Shown one piece after another: positions 25,438 through 34,293 of a stretch of 64,000 bases of DNA (its first letter is position 1; every line of letters begins with the position of its first letter). Source of the stretch: Pseudomonas saxonica (GTDB taxonomy: Bacteria; Pseudomonadota; Gammaproteobacteria; Pseudomonadales; Pseudomonadaceae); the NCBI RefSeq assembly GCF_007858365.1, contig NZ_VFIO01000006.1, forward strand, positions 124,001 to 188,000, in the 5' to 3' direction. The notes beneath the pieces are model-generated. The model searched no databases, was not told the DNA's origin, and saw only the letters and a list, made by a program, of their open reading frames with translations. Position numbers and translations under genes: made by a program.

Positions 25438-26744
25438 AGCTTCACCCCCAGGTTAAGTTCGACGGGTCTCTTGGCCCGGGGGGCTTCCTGCATGCAGTAA
25501 GTACCCAGCAGCGTCAGCACGCACGCGAACAACACGTAGAACGAGGGCGCCACCGGTGTTGCCAGCACATTGCTCAGCCAAGTGACGATCAGCGGGGCGA
25601 AACCGCCGAACACCATGACGGCAACGTTGTACGCCACCGAAACCCCGGTGGAACGCACTTCGATTGGAAACTGCTCAGCCAGCGCGGTCGGTGCCGGGCC
25701 GAAAAAACCGCCGATGGCACTGCATAGCAACAACTGCATCACCAGCAGGCGCTCAATCGACGGCGCCGCAGCAATCCATACATACAGCGGATACACCATC
25801 AGGAAAAACGCCAGGGTGAAGGCCATCAACACGGGGCGTCGGCCAAGGCGATCCGACAGCGCGCCGGACAGCGGAATGACCACGGTCATCAGCGCCACAG
25901 CAAGCATCTGCACCAGCAGCACCTGATCCAGGGGCAGGCCGAGATTCTTGTGGGCGAAGGTCGGCATATTCACCAGCACTACATAAAACGACACGGTCGC
26001 ACCACAGGCCAGGCCCATCGACACCAGAATGCTGCGCCGATGTTCGCGGATCACTTGCAGCAGGCTCGGGCTCGCGCCTTTGGCATGTTTGCGCGCTTCG
26101 AGAAACTCTTCCGGTTCTTCCATGTGCTTGCGAATCCACAACCCGACCGGGCCGATCAACAAACCGAGCACAAACGGAATCCGCCAGCCCCAGCTGTCCA
26201 GCGCCTCAGGGGAAAGCAGGTGCGTGATCAACGCCACCATCGCTGCCCCGCAGAATACCGCCAGGCATTGCCCGACCAGTTGCCAGGAACCATACAAACC
26301 CTTCCTGTGCGCCGGTGCACTTTCCACCAGGAATGCCGTGGCGCTGGCGTATTCGCCACCGGTGGCGAAACCTTGGAGCATCCGCGCAACCACGATCAAC
26401 AGCGGCGCGCCCATGCCGATGGCGGCGTAATTTGGCGCGAACGCGATCAGTGCAATGGACACGGTCATCAGGCGGATGATCATCTGCATCGCCGCCTTGC
26501 GACCTTTTCGATCCGAGTACATGCCCAACAAAATGCCACCCACCGGGCGCATGAAAAACCCGACACCGAAGGTCGCCAGGGCCATCAGCAAGGATGCGTA
26601 TTCGTCCTCGGACGGGAAAAATTGCCGGGCGATGATGCTCGCCAGAAAGCCGTACACGATGAAGTCATACCATTCCAACGCGTTACCGATGACGGCGGCA
26701 ACCACCTGCCGGGTACGCGAAACGCCAGTGCTCGAAGTCTGCAT
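25434..26744 (-). CDS. MFS transporter, metabolite:H+ symporter (ProP/CitA-like) family
   Basis: 436 aa from ATG 26744 (MQTSSTGVSRTRQV), with GGAGAG upstream. Twelve membrane segments. The MHS hallmarks are IGNALEWYDFIVYGFLASIIA at the N-terminus, the loop-2/3 motif GMYSDRKGRKAAM, GEYASATAFLVESAP, and the repeat DRLGRRPVLM in the second half. Probably a proton symporter for an organic acid or amide. It overlaps the amidase by 4 bp. Confidence 0.9.
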   Translation of the reverse strand: MQTSSTGVSRTRQVVAAVIGNALEWYDFIVYGFLASIIARQFFPSEDEYASLLMALATFGVGFFMRPVGGILLGMYSDRKGRKAAMQMIIRLMTVSIALIAFAPNYAAIGMGAPLLIVVARMLQGFATGGEYASATAFLVESAPAHRKGLYGSWQLVGQCLAVFCGAAMVALITHLLSPEALDSWGWRIPFVLGLLIGPVGLWIRKHMEEPEEFLEARKHAKGASPSLLQVIREHRRSILVSMGLACGATVSFYVVLVNMPTFAHKNLGLPLDQVLLVQMLAVALMTVVIPLSGALSDRLGRRPVLMAFTLAFFLMVYPLYVWIAAAPSIERLLVMQLLLCSAIGGFFGPAPTALAEQFPIEVRSTGVSVAYNVAVMVFGGFAPLIVTWLSNVLATPVAPSFYVLFACVLTLLGTYCMQEAPRAKRPVELNLGVKL

Positions 26745-26823
26745 GGGGAACTCTCCGGAAACCTGTTGGGCGACGGCGGGCACGATAGCGCGCCCGGTTC
26801 AGCGGCAGTTGAAAGCGAGAAAA

Positions 26824-27999
26824 TCAGGCCGGCTTGAGCCAGCTCTCGGTCAGTGCGCCCCAGTACGCCGCACCGGTCAGCAGAATGTCGTCGTTGAAGT
26901 CGTAAGCGGGGTTGTGCACCATCGGCCGCGACACGCCGTTGCCGATGAACAGGTAGGCGCCTGGGCAGCGTTGCAGCATCCAGGCGAAGTCTTCGCTCCC
27001 CATGAGTTTGGGTGTATTGCCATCCACCGCCTCCTCACCCAGCAAGTCAACGCCGACCTGGCGAGCGAACTCGGTTTCGGCAGCGTGATTGACCAGCACT
27101 GGATACGCCGGACGATGTTCGATGCGTGCGGTACAACCGAAACTCTGGGCCTGGGTTTCGATGATCGAGCGAACACGCTCGAGGGTCAGCTGGCGCACCT
27201 CAGCGTTCAAGGCCCGCAGGCTCAGGCGCAGGATGGACTGCTGCGGAATAACGTTGGCCGCCTCCCCGGCGTGCAGCGCGCCGACTGTTACCACCGCTGC
27301 CTGCTGCGCATCGATGTTGCGCGCGACCACGGTTTGCAGGGCCATGACCACACTGGCCGCAGTGACCAGTGGATCCACCGCCAGATGCGGCATCGAGCCG
27401 TGGCCACCGACGCCTTCAATGGTGACCGTGAGCAGATCCTGCGAGGCCATCATTGGCCCTTCGCGAAACCCCAAGTGCCCTGCCGGCAAGCCCGGCATGT
27501 TGTGCATGCCGAACAGCGCATCACACGGAAAACGCTCCAGCAGACCATCCGCGAGCATCGCTTCGGCGCCGCCCTGGCCTTCTTCGGCGGGTTGGAAAAT
27601 CAGAGTCAGGGTGCCGTCGAACTGACGGGTTGCCGCCAAATAACGCGCCGCGCCCAACAACATTGCCGTGTGGCCGTCATGCCCACAGGCGTGCATGCAA
27701 CCCTGATGCTGGCTGCTATAGGCAACGCCGGTATTCTCGATGATCGGCAGCGCGTCCATGTCTGCTCGCAGCCCGAGCTTGCGCGTGCTGCTGCCGTTGC
27801 GCAGAACACCGACCACGCCGGTCTTGCCGATTCCGGTGTGCACCTCGTACCCCCACTGCGCAAGTGAACTGGCCACCAGCGCCGAGGTACGGTTTTCCTC
27901 GAAGCCGAGTTCCGGATGGGCGTGAATGTCCTGGCGGGTGGCGTGCAGATCGCTGGCCACATCGCTAAGCCAGGCAAAAATGTGCTGATGTCGAGTCAT
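26824..27999 (-). CDS. M20D metallopeptidase, amidohydrolase (hippurate / IAA-amino acid hydrolase-like)
   Basis: 391 aa. Features: RQDIHAHPELGFEE at the N-terminus; the metal-binding Cys and His in CMHACGHDGHTAML; EE in FQPAEEGQGGAEAML; HNMPGLPAGH; and the dimerisation domain with GVGGHGSMPH. The family cleaves N-acyl amino acids. First gene of the four-gene minus-strand operon M20-MFS-amidase-IclR. A palindrome (28123-28141) lies upstream. Confidence 0.9.
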   Translation of the reverse strand: MTRHQHIFAWLSDVASDLHATRQDIHAHPELGFEENRTSALVASSLAQWGYEVHTGIGKTGVVGVLRNGSSTRKLGLRADMDALPIIENTGVAYSSQHQGCMHACGHDGHTAMLLGAARYLAATRQFDGTLTLIFQPAEEGQGGAEAMLADGLLERFPCDALFGMHNMPGLPAGHLGFREGPMMASQDLLTVTIEGVGGHGSMPHLAVDPLVTAASVVMALQTVVARNIDAQQAAVVTVGALHAGEAANVIPQQSILRLSLRALNAEVRQLTLERVRSIIETQAQSFGCTARIEHRPAYPVLVNHAAETEFARQVGVDLLGEEAVDGNTPKLMGSEDFAWMLQRCPGAYLFIGNGVSRPMVHNPAYDFNDDILLTGAAYWGALTESWLKPA

Positions 28000-28557
28000 G
28001 ACGATTTCCTTGGGTCGGGTGAATTCCCGTTCTATTTATTCGCAGTAATTTCGCGGCACATCAAAGGCAGGTCGCGCTCACCGCCAGATAACCGCGAGTC
28101 GCGCACGAGGGCAATCGAATATGGTTCCACTCTGCGGAACCTTAGGTTTGTCAGAGCTGCAAGCCACAGCAATGACGGGCGTTGACCCCACGATGCCCAA
28201 CGCCTAGCCGAGCCCACAGCGCGCACCACCAAGCAACCTCTAAATCCGCGCGACGACATTCAATTAGCGCTCGCCTCCTCGGGCTGTGGCTTGACCAAAT
28301 CAGGCAGCGCAATCGTTGGCACACCACATGCCTGCTGGCCGCCGAATTGGAGAGAAAGCAACGCGGATCATGCCATTTCAGCGTCGTGATATCAGGGCAA
28401 CTACCGTGTCGTAAATTGCAGATATTTAAGAGGCGAGCGCACTTCTTAGGCACTCAAATAGAAGGGATTACGGAACGGGTTTTCCGACGTGTCGGCGCCA
28501 TCGCACAGCCCACAAAATGAATAAGTGATGGAACACCTTTGCCGCCCGACTCTGGCG
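28000..28557. other. Intergenic region holding the M20 operon control region
   Basis: No supported gene. Contains the GGTTCC/GGAACC inverted repeat at 28123-28141. The rest (28142-28557) shows no recognised protein or RNA signature. Confidence 0.4.
28123..28141. promoter_or_regulatory. Inverted repeat upstream of the M20-MFS-amidase-IclR operon
   Basis: GGTTCC-ACTCTGC-GGAACC is a 6-7-6 perfect inverted repeat 124 bp upstream of the M20 start. The size and symmetry suit an IclR-family operator, and an IclR gene ends the operon. Binding is inferred. Confidence 0.45.
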
Positions 28558-29049
28558 CTAGAGCGCCATGACCATCTCATGCCAGGACATTCCACCGTGG
28601 TTAGAAGGCGAGGGCTGAACGTAGCGATAGCCCATTCGCTCATACAGCCCCACATGGTGCTCCTTACACATCAGGTGGATGGTCTTCTTATCCAGCGCTT
28701 TCATGCCTCGGACAAACTCGCGCATCAACAGTGTTGAGTAACCCTTACCCTGCTTCGCAGGATCAATCACCACTGACATGATCACCACGTTCGGCGCCTC
28801 GGCCGAATGACCCACCAGTTCCTTGAAGGCCTCATCGGACATCACCACCTCGTGGGCGCAGCCGCTATTGATAAAACCGACGACCTCACCAGCATCTTCC
28901 ATAATCAAAAAGCCATGCGGATACTGAGCAATGCGTGTCGTGATCTTCTCCTGAGTAGCGGCTTCGTCGCCTTCGTATGCACAAGACTCGATTTGGTAGC
29001 AGCGGGCAGCGTCTGACAGTGCGGCATTACGAAAGCTGAGCGTGGACAT
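28558..29049 (-). CDS. GNAT-family N-acetyltransferase (AANAT-like)
   Basis: 163 aa. The acetyl-CoA-binding motif A is VVIDPAKQGKGYSTLLMREFV (the Q/RxxGxG/A motif reads QGKGYS). The C-terminal motif B is HLMCKEHHVGLYERMGYRY. The N-terminal CYQIESCAYEGDEAATQEKI resembles arylalkylamine acetyltransferases. The substrate amine is unknown. Confidence 0.85.
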   Translation of the reverse strand: MSTLSFRNAALSDAARCYQIESCAYEGDEAATQEKITTRIAQYPHGFLIMEDAGEVVGFINSGCAHEVVMSDEAFKELVGHSAEAPNVVIMSVVIDPAKQGKGYSTLLMREFVRGMKALDKKTIHLMCKEHHVGLYERMGYRYVQPSPSNHGGMSWHEMVMAL

Positions 29050-29151
29050 TTCAGTTCCTGATGTTGAGTGGCTTGAGGGAGACGAGAGACACTATGTTAG
29101 AGAAAGCGCAGAATGCAGGTACTGCAATTTACTCAGGTTGTAATGAAGTTC

Positions 29152-29450
29152 ATGCATTCCATTCTCCGCCGCCTTGATCTGAATCTTCTGCTTGTTTTCG
29201 ACGCGATTTAGCGGTGCAACTGCCCAGTGTATTGGCTGCTCCATACATAGTCGCCAGTACAGACTTCCTTTTCACCCTGCCCCGCCGGGCAGTCATTCCA
29301 TTCAGCCGTGCTGCTTCGTTGGTAGTTCTTCCCGCACCGTTCGAAGCTCCGCGCTACACGCTTGGCTTGTTATCCAATAAGCAGCATTCAAGCTCCGCCG
29401 CGCACCTATGGGTGCGCAAGCAAATGCTAGCGACCTTGAGTACGTTGTGA
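29152..29450 (+). pseudogene. LysR-family regulator remnant: N-terminus joined to C-terminus
   Basis: Starts as a LysR gene (MHSILRRLDLNLLLVFDAI) but hits TAG at about 29209. In another frame, from 29214, the sequence reads YIVASTDFLFTLPRR and LPAPFEAPRYTLGLLSNKQHSSSAAHLWVRKQM, which is the characteristic C-terminal end of LysR proteins. The HTH and ligand-domain middle are missing. This is a deletion plus a frameshift. Confidence 0.6.
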
Positions 29451-29600
29451 CGCGAACTGAGTGGCCAGAAGCTACCTTTTCACCTGCCCGCAGAAAGACG
29501 CTCAACGTATCCTGCTGAAATAGAACAATGAAAAGGGATACTTCTTGGCTTCACACCTTGATCTTGTGCCGGGACGCGTAGAGGCAAACCATCCCAAGGC

Positions 29601-30227
29601 ATGGCCGATACCTTGCTGGGCGAATTGTCCATCGGTTTATCGGAAGCACTGGATTCACATGTGCTTGAGCGGGTAGCCAATGCCATCGGCAACTTTCGCA
29701 AGCGCCGGCAAGCGGTCCAGATAGAGTTGATCAGCGCCATGCCGGCCGAGCTGGAGAGACGCCTGCTTCAAGACCAGTTGCATCTGGCGATCGGCTATTT
29801 TTCGGGGCATCAACAAGCCTTGAATTACCAACCCCTGTTCGATGAGCAGCAACGCCTTTACTGCGCCAACGGACACCCGTTATTTGGCGTGAAAAGCCCA
29901 GACCAGTCTCAATTGGAGGCATGCGACGGAGTCCATCACCCTTACCGCTTCAGTGTCCCGGCCGAACCTTTTCTCCCGCGTCAAAGCACTGCGCGTACGG
30001 AACAAATCGAAGGCACCTTGACCTTTATTCTCTCGGGCGCCCACATCGGATACCTGCCCCGCCACATTGCCGAGCCCTGGCAAGCACGCGGTTTTGTGCA
30101 ACCGCTTGGTACGGAAACTTTGGGGTTCAATGTGCAATTTCATTTAGCCAACCATCGCGGGCGCAATCCTACTGAGGCGCAGCTCGCCCTAATGGAAGAT
30201 TTGAAGCTGGCGTTTGCACAAACCTGA
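29601..30227 (+). pseudogene. LysR-family effector domain lacking the DNA-binding part
   Basis: 208 codons that read as a LysR substrate-binding domain: LLGELSIGLSEALDSHVLERVANAIGNFRKR, QLHLAIGYFSGHQQALNYQPLFDEQQRLYCANGHPLF, and GAHIGYLPRHIAEPWQARG. No HTH precedes it in any frame, and the upstream 150 bp contain stops. It is probably debris of a second LysR gene. A coupled product from ATG 29601 is possible but unlikely to act as a regulator. Confidence 0.6.
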
Positions 30228-30397
30228 TTCAAGCTCACACCTGCGGATAAGACAGGCAGGTCGACACTTGAAGTCTTGCATTGCTCAATTGGCCGCCAGC
30301 TTCTGGCCTGCTTGGTTCGCCTTTTTGCTCAGTTTCGCCCCGGGCGATTTCAGCCTGTTTTGTTTGAAAGCGCTCCCTGCCGCAAGCGCCTTGAATA

Positions 30398-31040
30398 TCA
30401 CAGGCTCCGAGCCATCTCAGAGGCAAGCACCAGTCGCTCAAGCCCGATACCAAAACCAGCACCTTCGCGATAAGCTCCGCCGCCGACAACTTGCTGCTGT
30501 GCCCCCAGCACAGGGCAACGCACCTCAAAACCATTCCCCTCAAGGTAATAACTCAGGCCACGCTTCACTGCGAGATTGAGTTCATATTCCAGCCCCAGCA
30601 AGTCAAGAAAGCCGGTGCAAATTGCTTGGCTACGCTGCAATGCCTGCGCGGGTGTGGAACTAAGAATTTCAAGTCCCAGCTGAGTGAATTCGCGATACCG
30701 ACCGGCTTGAGGTCGCTCATACCGATAACATCGCGCCACGTAGAAAAACATCGCTTCGTCTCGTGACCCGAGAAGTGCGTTGTTGCGCTCCTGAAAAAGC
30801 GCGGTTGCTTCTGGGATGAGACAACAAGGACGCCCGGCCTTGTCATCAAATGCCCACATTTGTCCAATGACTTCACTTCCACCGGCTTTCTCAATAAACG
30901 TGTCTTGGCCCCACAATGCAGGAATTATGGCCTCCTCAGCCCCGGCATCGATGAAGGTAGCTCCGAAATCTGCCTTCTATCTCACGCATGGTTGCAGCTT
31001 CTTTCCCTGTCACTATTCGAGTTCCGCGAAGCATGGTCAT
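30398..31040 (-). pseudogene. Orphan histidyl-tRNA-synthetase-like catalytic core, frameshifted
   Basis: Class II aminoacyl-tRNA synthetase core of HisRS type, about 213 codons when joined. It opens MTMLRGTRIVTGKEAATMREIEGR, then shifts frame in a TTT run (30966-30968) and continues ATFIDAGAEEAIIPALWGQDTF. Motif 2 is CYRYERPQAGRYREFTQLGLE. The histidine motif RGLDYY reads RGLSYY, and motif 3 is VGGGAYREGAGFGIGLERLVLA. The HisRS insertion domain and the anticodon-binding domain are both absent, so it cannot charge tRNA in the usual way. Removing one T restores one frame, so either it is a recent pseudogene or the base is a sequence error. GGAG precedes the ATG at 31040. A His-rich leader frame and terminator precede it. 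Confidence 0.75.
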
Positions 31041-31066
31041 TTATAGATCTCCATTTTACAGGCAAT

Positions 31067-31089
31067 AAAAAAGGCGCCATTGGCGCCTT
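31067..31089 (-). terminator. Intrinsic terminator between the leader frame and the HisRS-like gene
   Basis: On the minus strand, AAGGCGCCA-A-TGGCGCCTT (9-bp GC-rich stem, 31071-31089) is followed by a T-run (T6, 31067-31072, overlapping the stem end). It lies 20 bp after the leader stop and 27 bp before the HisRS-like start, so it would stop transcripts before that gene. There is no T-run on the other strand, which gives its direction. Confidence 0.8.
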
Positions 31090-31108
31090 GGTTTGATTCA
31101 TTGATTGG

Positions 31109-31216
31109 TCAGAATGAATGTTTAAAATTCTGAGCATTCGATGAGCGTGAGCAACCGCGGCACTCTAAGTGAGGTCCGTGGTGATGACGGCGATTGCTTT
31201 CAATGAATTGATTCAT
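31109..31216 (-). CDS. 35-residue His-rich leader peptide (candidate histidine attenuator)
   Basis: Reads MNQFIESNRRHHHGPH then LECRGCSRSSNAQNFKHSF and stop. ATG 31216 has a good GAGGA site 7 bases upstream. Three consecutive His codons (residues 11-13), a fourth at 16 and a fifth at 33 recall the hisG leader peptide. A Rho-independent terminator and a HisRS-like gene follow. The RNA segment 31096-31102 can pair either with 31113-31119 (7 bp) or as part of a 9-bp duplex with 31200-31208, so alternative folds exist; neither covers the terminator arms directly. The His and Cys (C-x2-C at 19 and 22) could instead make it a metal-binding or modified peptide. Confidence 0.6.
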   Translation of the reverse strand: MNQFIESNRRHHHGPHLECRGCSRSSNAQNFKHSF

Positions 31217-31638
31217 AGCTGATCCTCGCACAATTCTGGGAGCGCTCACAAGCGGCTGTATCTGTTTAACCACCACAGACCAATGACGCGTGCCGATTCA
31301 CCCGGACTTGAGCGTGACCTTGCCTCGTCTGGAGTCCGCCACGAGCCAGGGCCAAGTCATGGCCGGATTTACTATAAACGCCGTTATTCGCACTCAGCCA
31401 CGCCAACAGCCAGCCGTATCGCCGCCACCGATTATTACTGTTCTTCCAACAATGCTTTCCAGTATTTGGGATTTATCAAAAACCCCAGAGGCATAAACTA
31501 AACACAGCTTCCAAACAAAGCCACGAAACGCAGAACCAGCAGGGTCCAAGCAAACCACCCTCCCACGTTTCGTAGAGCCTTCGGCCTTACAGATTGCGAC
31601 TGAAGACATAAATCGTTTGCATCGTTGGGACATTTAAA

Positions 31639-31887
31639 ATGAAACTGTTTAAAACGTTGATTGCCGCTTCTTTTATCATGGTAGGCAGTCAAATGGCTTT
31701 TGCCGATGAACCTGCTGTTGAGCAATACAGCTACAGCTCACACCTCGACATCGCCAAAGTGATTCACATGGACCCAGTCCCAGATGTCTGTGAAGTGGTT
31801 CCAGTACATATGACTTATTTGGACCATCAAGGTCAGCAACACGTTATGGAATACCGAGTAATGGGTAACGGTTGTTCAAACAACTAA
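31639..31887 (+). CDS. DUF2790-family small exported protein
   Basis: 82 aa with a signal peptide cut after MAFA (residue about 22). The mature part EPAVEQYSYSSHLDIAKVIHMDPVPDVCEVVPVHMTYLDHQGQQHVMEYRVMGNGCSNN is typical of the DUF2790 family, which is mainly found in Pseudomonas and carries two conserved Cys that likely form a disulfide. Function unknown. A terminator follows at 31931. Confidence 0.9.
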   Translation: MKLFKTLIAASFIMVGSQMAFADEPAVEQYSYSSHLDIAKVIHMDPVPDVCEVVPVHMTYLDHQGQQHVMEYRVMGNGCSNN

Positions 31888-31930
31888 TACTGAGTCCCAA
31901 CGAGGCCTGCTCGTTGCAGGCCAAGTTAAA

Positions 31931-31957
31931 ACGCCCCTTGATGAGGGGCGTTTTTTT
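31931..31957 (+). terminator. Intrinsic terminator after the DUF2790 gene
   Basis: Stem ACGCCCC / GGGGCGT (31931-31937 and 31945-31951), loop TTGATGA, followed by T7. Confidence 0.9.
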
Positions 31958-32511
31958 GGGCCGCTGTCAATTACCGTTAGACTTCTCAACGTTGCCCTAC
32001 TGCACCACCAGAATTCACAAGACACTGCTTTGGGTGTCGTAGACCACTGGAAAATCACCAGTGCGATAACGTCACTATCCCCCAATGGGCCGGTTAAGGC
32101 CTTGCCCGTATTTATCGGATCATTCTGCCCAACCACATGTTCATTGATGAAATCAAGGATGCGGAACTGCGTCTTTGCCCTATCGGTGTAATCAATCGGC
32201 CTTACGCAAAGCCGTGCAGAAAATGCTGAATCAATAATTACTCAATTTAACTAGCCCGAATACGAGTATCAGATCTGCTGCGCAAGAAATAACTTAAGCC
32301 CCATAGCAGTGCGTAACCACGGTGATCATCAAATGCTTTTGCGTCGCGGCGTTAACCTGTTGAACTTGTTCGTGGTCACTAACGGTGCGCAGAACGCAAC
32401 GAATCATGGCATATCAGAAATGAATAACCTCTGACAAAATAAGTATTTACCGGATGTTGCAGTGGCTGATAGCTTCATCTACATCAACTTTCCGTGAAAT
32501 AAGATTTCTAC
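31958..32511. other. Upstream region of the dapF-lysA-type operon
   Basis: No supported gene. A minus-strand frame near 31876-32136 resembles no known family. The 300 bp before 32512 are AT-rich and probably hold the operon promoter. No clean operator was found by eye. Confidence 0.35.
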
Positions 32512-33408
32512 ATGATGACTGCAAATCTGCCCGTGGCGGTCTGGTCTGACATGTTCAAGCTCGGACGTCCATTTCTAAAAATGCACGGACTGAAGAACCA
32601 TTTCATTATTGTCGATGGCCGTGAACGATCCTTTGCCCCACCGCCTGACGTCATTGCGCAAATCTGCAGCGTTGACGCAGGTGTTGGCGCGGATCAGTTG
32701 CTCGTTATTGAGCCTGCGACCTTAAGTGCTGCGACCTTGGGTGCGTATGCTCGCATGCGAATCTACAACGTCGATGGTAGCGAAGTGCAAACTTGCGGCA
32801 ATGCCACGCGCTGTCTTGCTGATCTTCTTTTAAAGGAAAGTGAAGCAGACCAGGTTTTGATCGAAACAGGCGGTGGGAACCTGCGATGCTGGCGCAACGA
32901 AGCCTCAGGTCAGATAAGTGTTGCGATGGGAACAGTCAATCTGGAATGGCATTCCATCCCACTGGCACAAGCCACTGACACCCTGAATGTCAGAATGAAT
33001 CACGGGCCGCTTCAACAGGCAGTTGCCTTGAATATCGGCAACCCGCATCTGGTGTTCTTTGTAGATGATTTACAAAGTATCGATATCCCACGCTATGCCG
33101 CCCAGGCCCAACAGGATCCACTCCTGCCAGAGTCCGCCAATATAGGCGTTGCTCAGATCATAGGCGAAACAGCCATGCGCCTGACCGTGTGGGAGCGGCC
33201 GGGCATTCTTACCCAGGCCTGTGGTAGCGGAGCATGTTGCGCCGTGGCCGCGGCCAGAGCGAAGGGGCTTATTCAGTCCAGTATTGTGACTGTGTATATG
33301 CCGGGGGGAGCCCTGACAATCGAACAAGACGATATGGGGCAACTCATTCTCACGGGGCCTACTGTCGTTGCGTTTGCTGGACATTTGCTGGAAACACACG
33401 AGGCTTAA
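32512..33408 (+). CDS. DapF-like amino-acid epimerase (second copy type)
   Basis: 298 aa of the diaminopimelate epimerase fold. Both catalytic cysteines are present: Cys in TCGNATRC near residue 103 and Cys in ACGSGACCA near residue 238. Other family features are [15 protein letters not shown] and [11 protein letters not shown]. The family also contains histidine and other amino-acid racemases. The linked LysA-like enzyme and LysR ortholog favour LL-/meso-DAP. Housekeeping dapF in pseudomonads sits with lysA, not with an ABC importer, so this looks like a separate scavenging gene. First gene of the operon. Confidence 0.85.
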   Translation: MMTANLPVAVWSDMFKLGRPFLKMHGLKNHFIIVDGRERSFAPPPDVIAQICSVDAGVGADQLLVIEPATLSAATLGAYARMRIYNVDGSEVQTCGNATRCLADLLLKESEADQVLIETGGGNLRCWRNEASGQISVAMGTVNLEWHSIPLAQATDTLNVRMNHGPLQQAVALNIGNPHLVFFVDDLQSIDIPRYAAQAQQDPLLPESANIGVAQIIGETAMRLTVWERPGILTQACGSGACCAVAAARAKGLIQSSIVTVYMPGGALTIEQDDMGQLILTGPTVVAFAGHLLETHEA

Positions 33409-33409
33409 A

Positions 33410-34189
33410 ATGGCTGATGAACGCATGTCGTCATGCATTATAAAAATAGAATCGGTTTCGAAAGTCTTCAGCGGCATTAATGGTCGCCAGGAAGTGTTTG
33501 CACTTAGAAATGTGGACAATCACATCAACCGGGGTGAAGTGGTCGTCATCATCGGCCCGAGTGGTTCAGGGAAAAGTACCTTGCTGCGATCACTTAACGG
33601 GTTAAACACCATCAGTTCTGGGCAGATCTGGATTGATGGCGTCAGTTTGACCGATCGCAAAACAGACATTAATAAATTGCGCGCAGAAGTCGGCATGGTG
33701 TTCCAGAATTTCAACTTGTTCGCCCATAAAACAGCGCTTCAAAATATTGTCATCCCGCAAACAATCGTGCTGAAACGATCGAAAGAAGAAGCCGAAGGTA
33801 TCGCACGCACGTTACTGCAAAAAGTAGGACTGCCGGATCGTGCCAATAACTACCCGCATCAACTTTCCGGGGGCCAGCAGCAGCGCATTGCAATTGCGCG
33901 TTCGTTGGCGATGAACCCGAAGGTCATGTTGTTCGACGAAGCCACATCAGCACTGGATCCAGAAACGGTGGGTGAAGTACTTCAACTGATGAAGGAACTC
34001 GCCGCCGAAGGGATGACCATGGTCGTGGTCACTCACGAAATGGGCTTTGCTCGCGACGTAGCGGACCGGGTGATTTTCATGGAGGCCGGACAGATTGTAG
34101 ATGAGGCTCCGGCTGACAGGTTTTTCGCTGCCCCCAGTGATCGGGTTGCAAGTTTCCTGGGCCGGGTGTCAGCAGCACCGTGCATGTAA
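33410..34189 (+). CDS. Polar amino-acid ABC importer, ATP-binding subunit
   Basis: 259 aa from ATG 33410, one base after the epimerase stop. Walker [11 protein letters not shown]-loop [17 protein letters not shown], signature LSGGQQQR, Walker [16 protein letters not shown]-loop VTHEM. Closest style is HisP/GlnQ of the polar-amino-acid family. Partner of the two permeases and the binding protein that follow. Confidence 0.92.
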   Translation: MADERMSSCIIKIESVSKVFSGINGRQEVFALRNVDNHINRGEVVVIIGPSGSGKSTLLRSLNGLNTISSGQIWIDGVSLTDRKTDINKLRAEVGMVFQNFNLFAHKTALQNIVIPQTIVLKRSKEEAEGIARTLLQKVGLPDRANNYPHQLSGGQQQRIAIARSLAMNPKVMLFDEATSALDPETVGEVLQLMKELAAEGMTMVVVTHEMGFARDVADRVIFMEAGQIVDEAPADRFFAAPSDRVASFLGRVSAAPCM

Positions 34190-34293
34190 ACCGCCGCAAC
34201 GAAAACAAGACGCCGAGGAAGGCGCACTGAGATGAACGATAGCTCGCCCCAATAAACTGCCGATTAATCACAATTAAAGAAAGGCATATTGCG

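Noticed and set aside
28182..28520. 112-codon plus-strand frame after the M20 operon region
   Set aside because: No ribosome-binding site, no family pattern, Arg/Ser-rich as in random frames.
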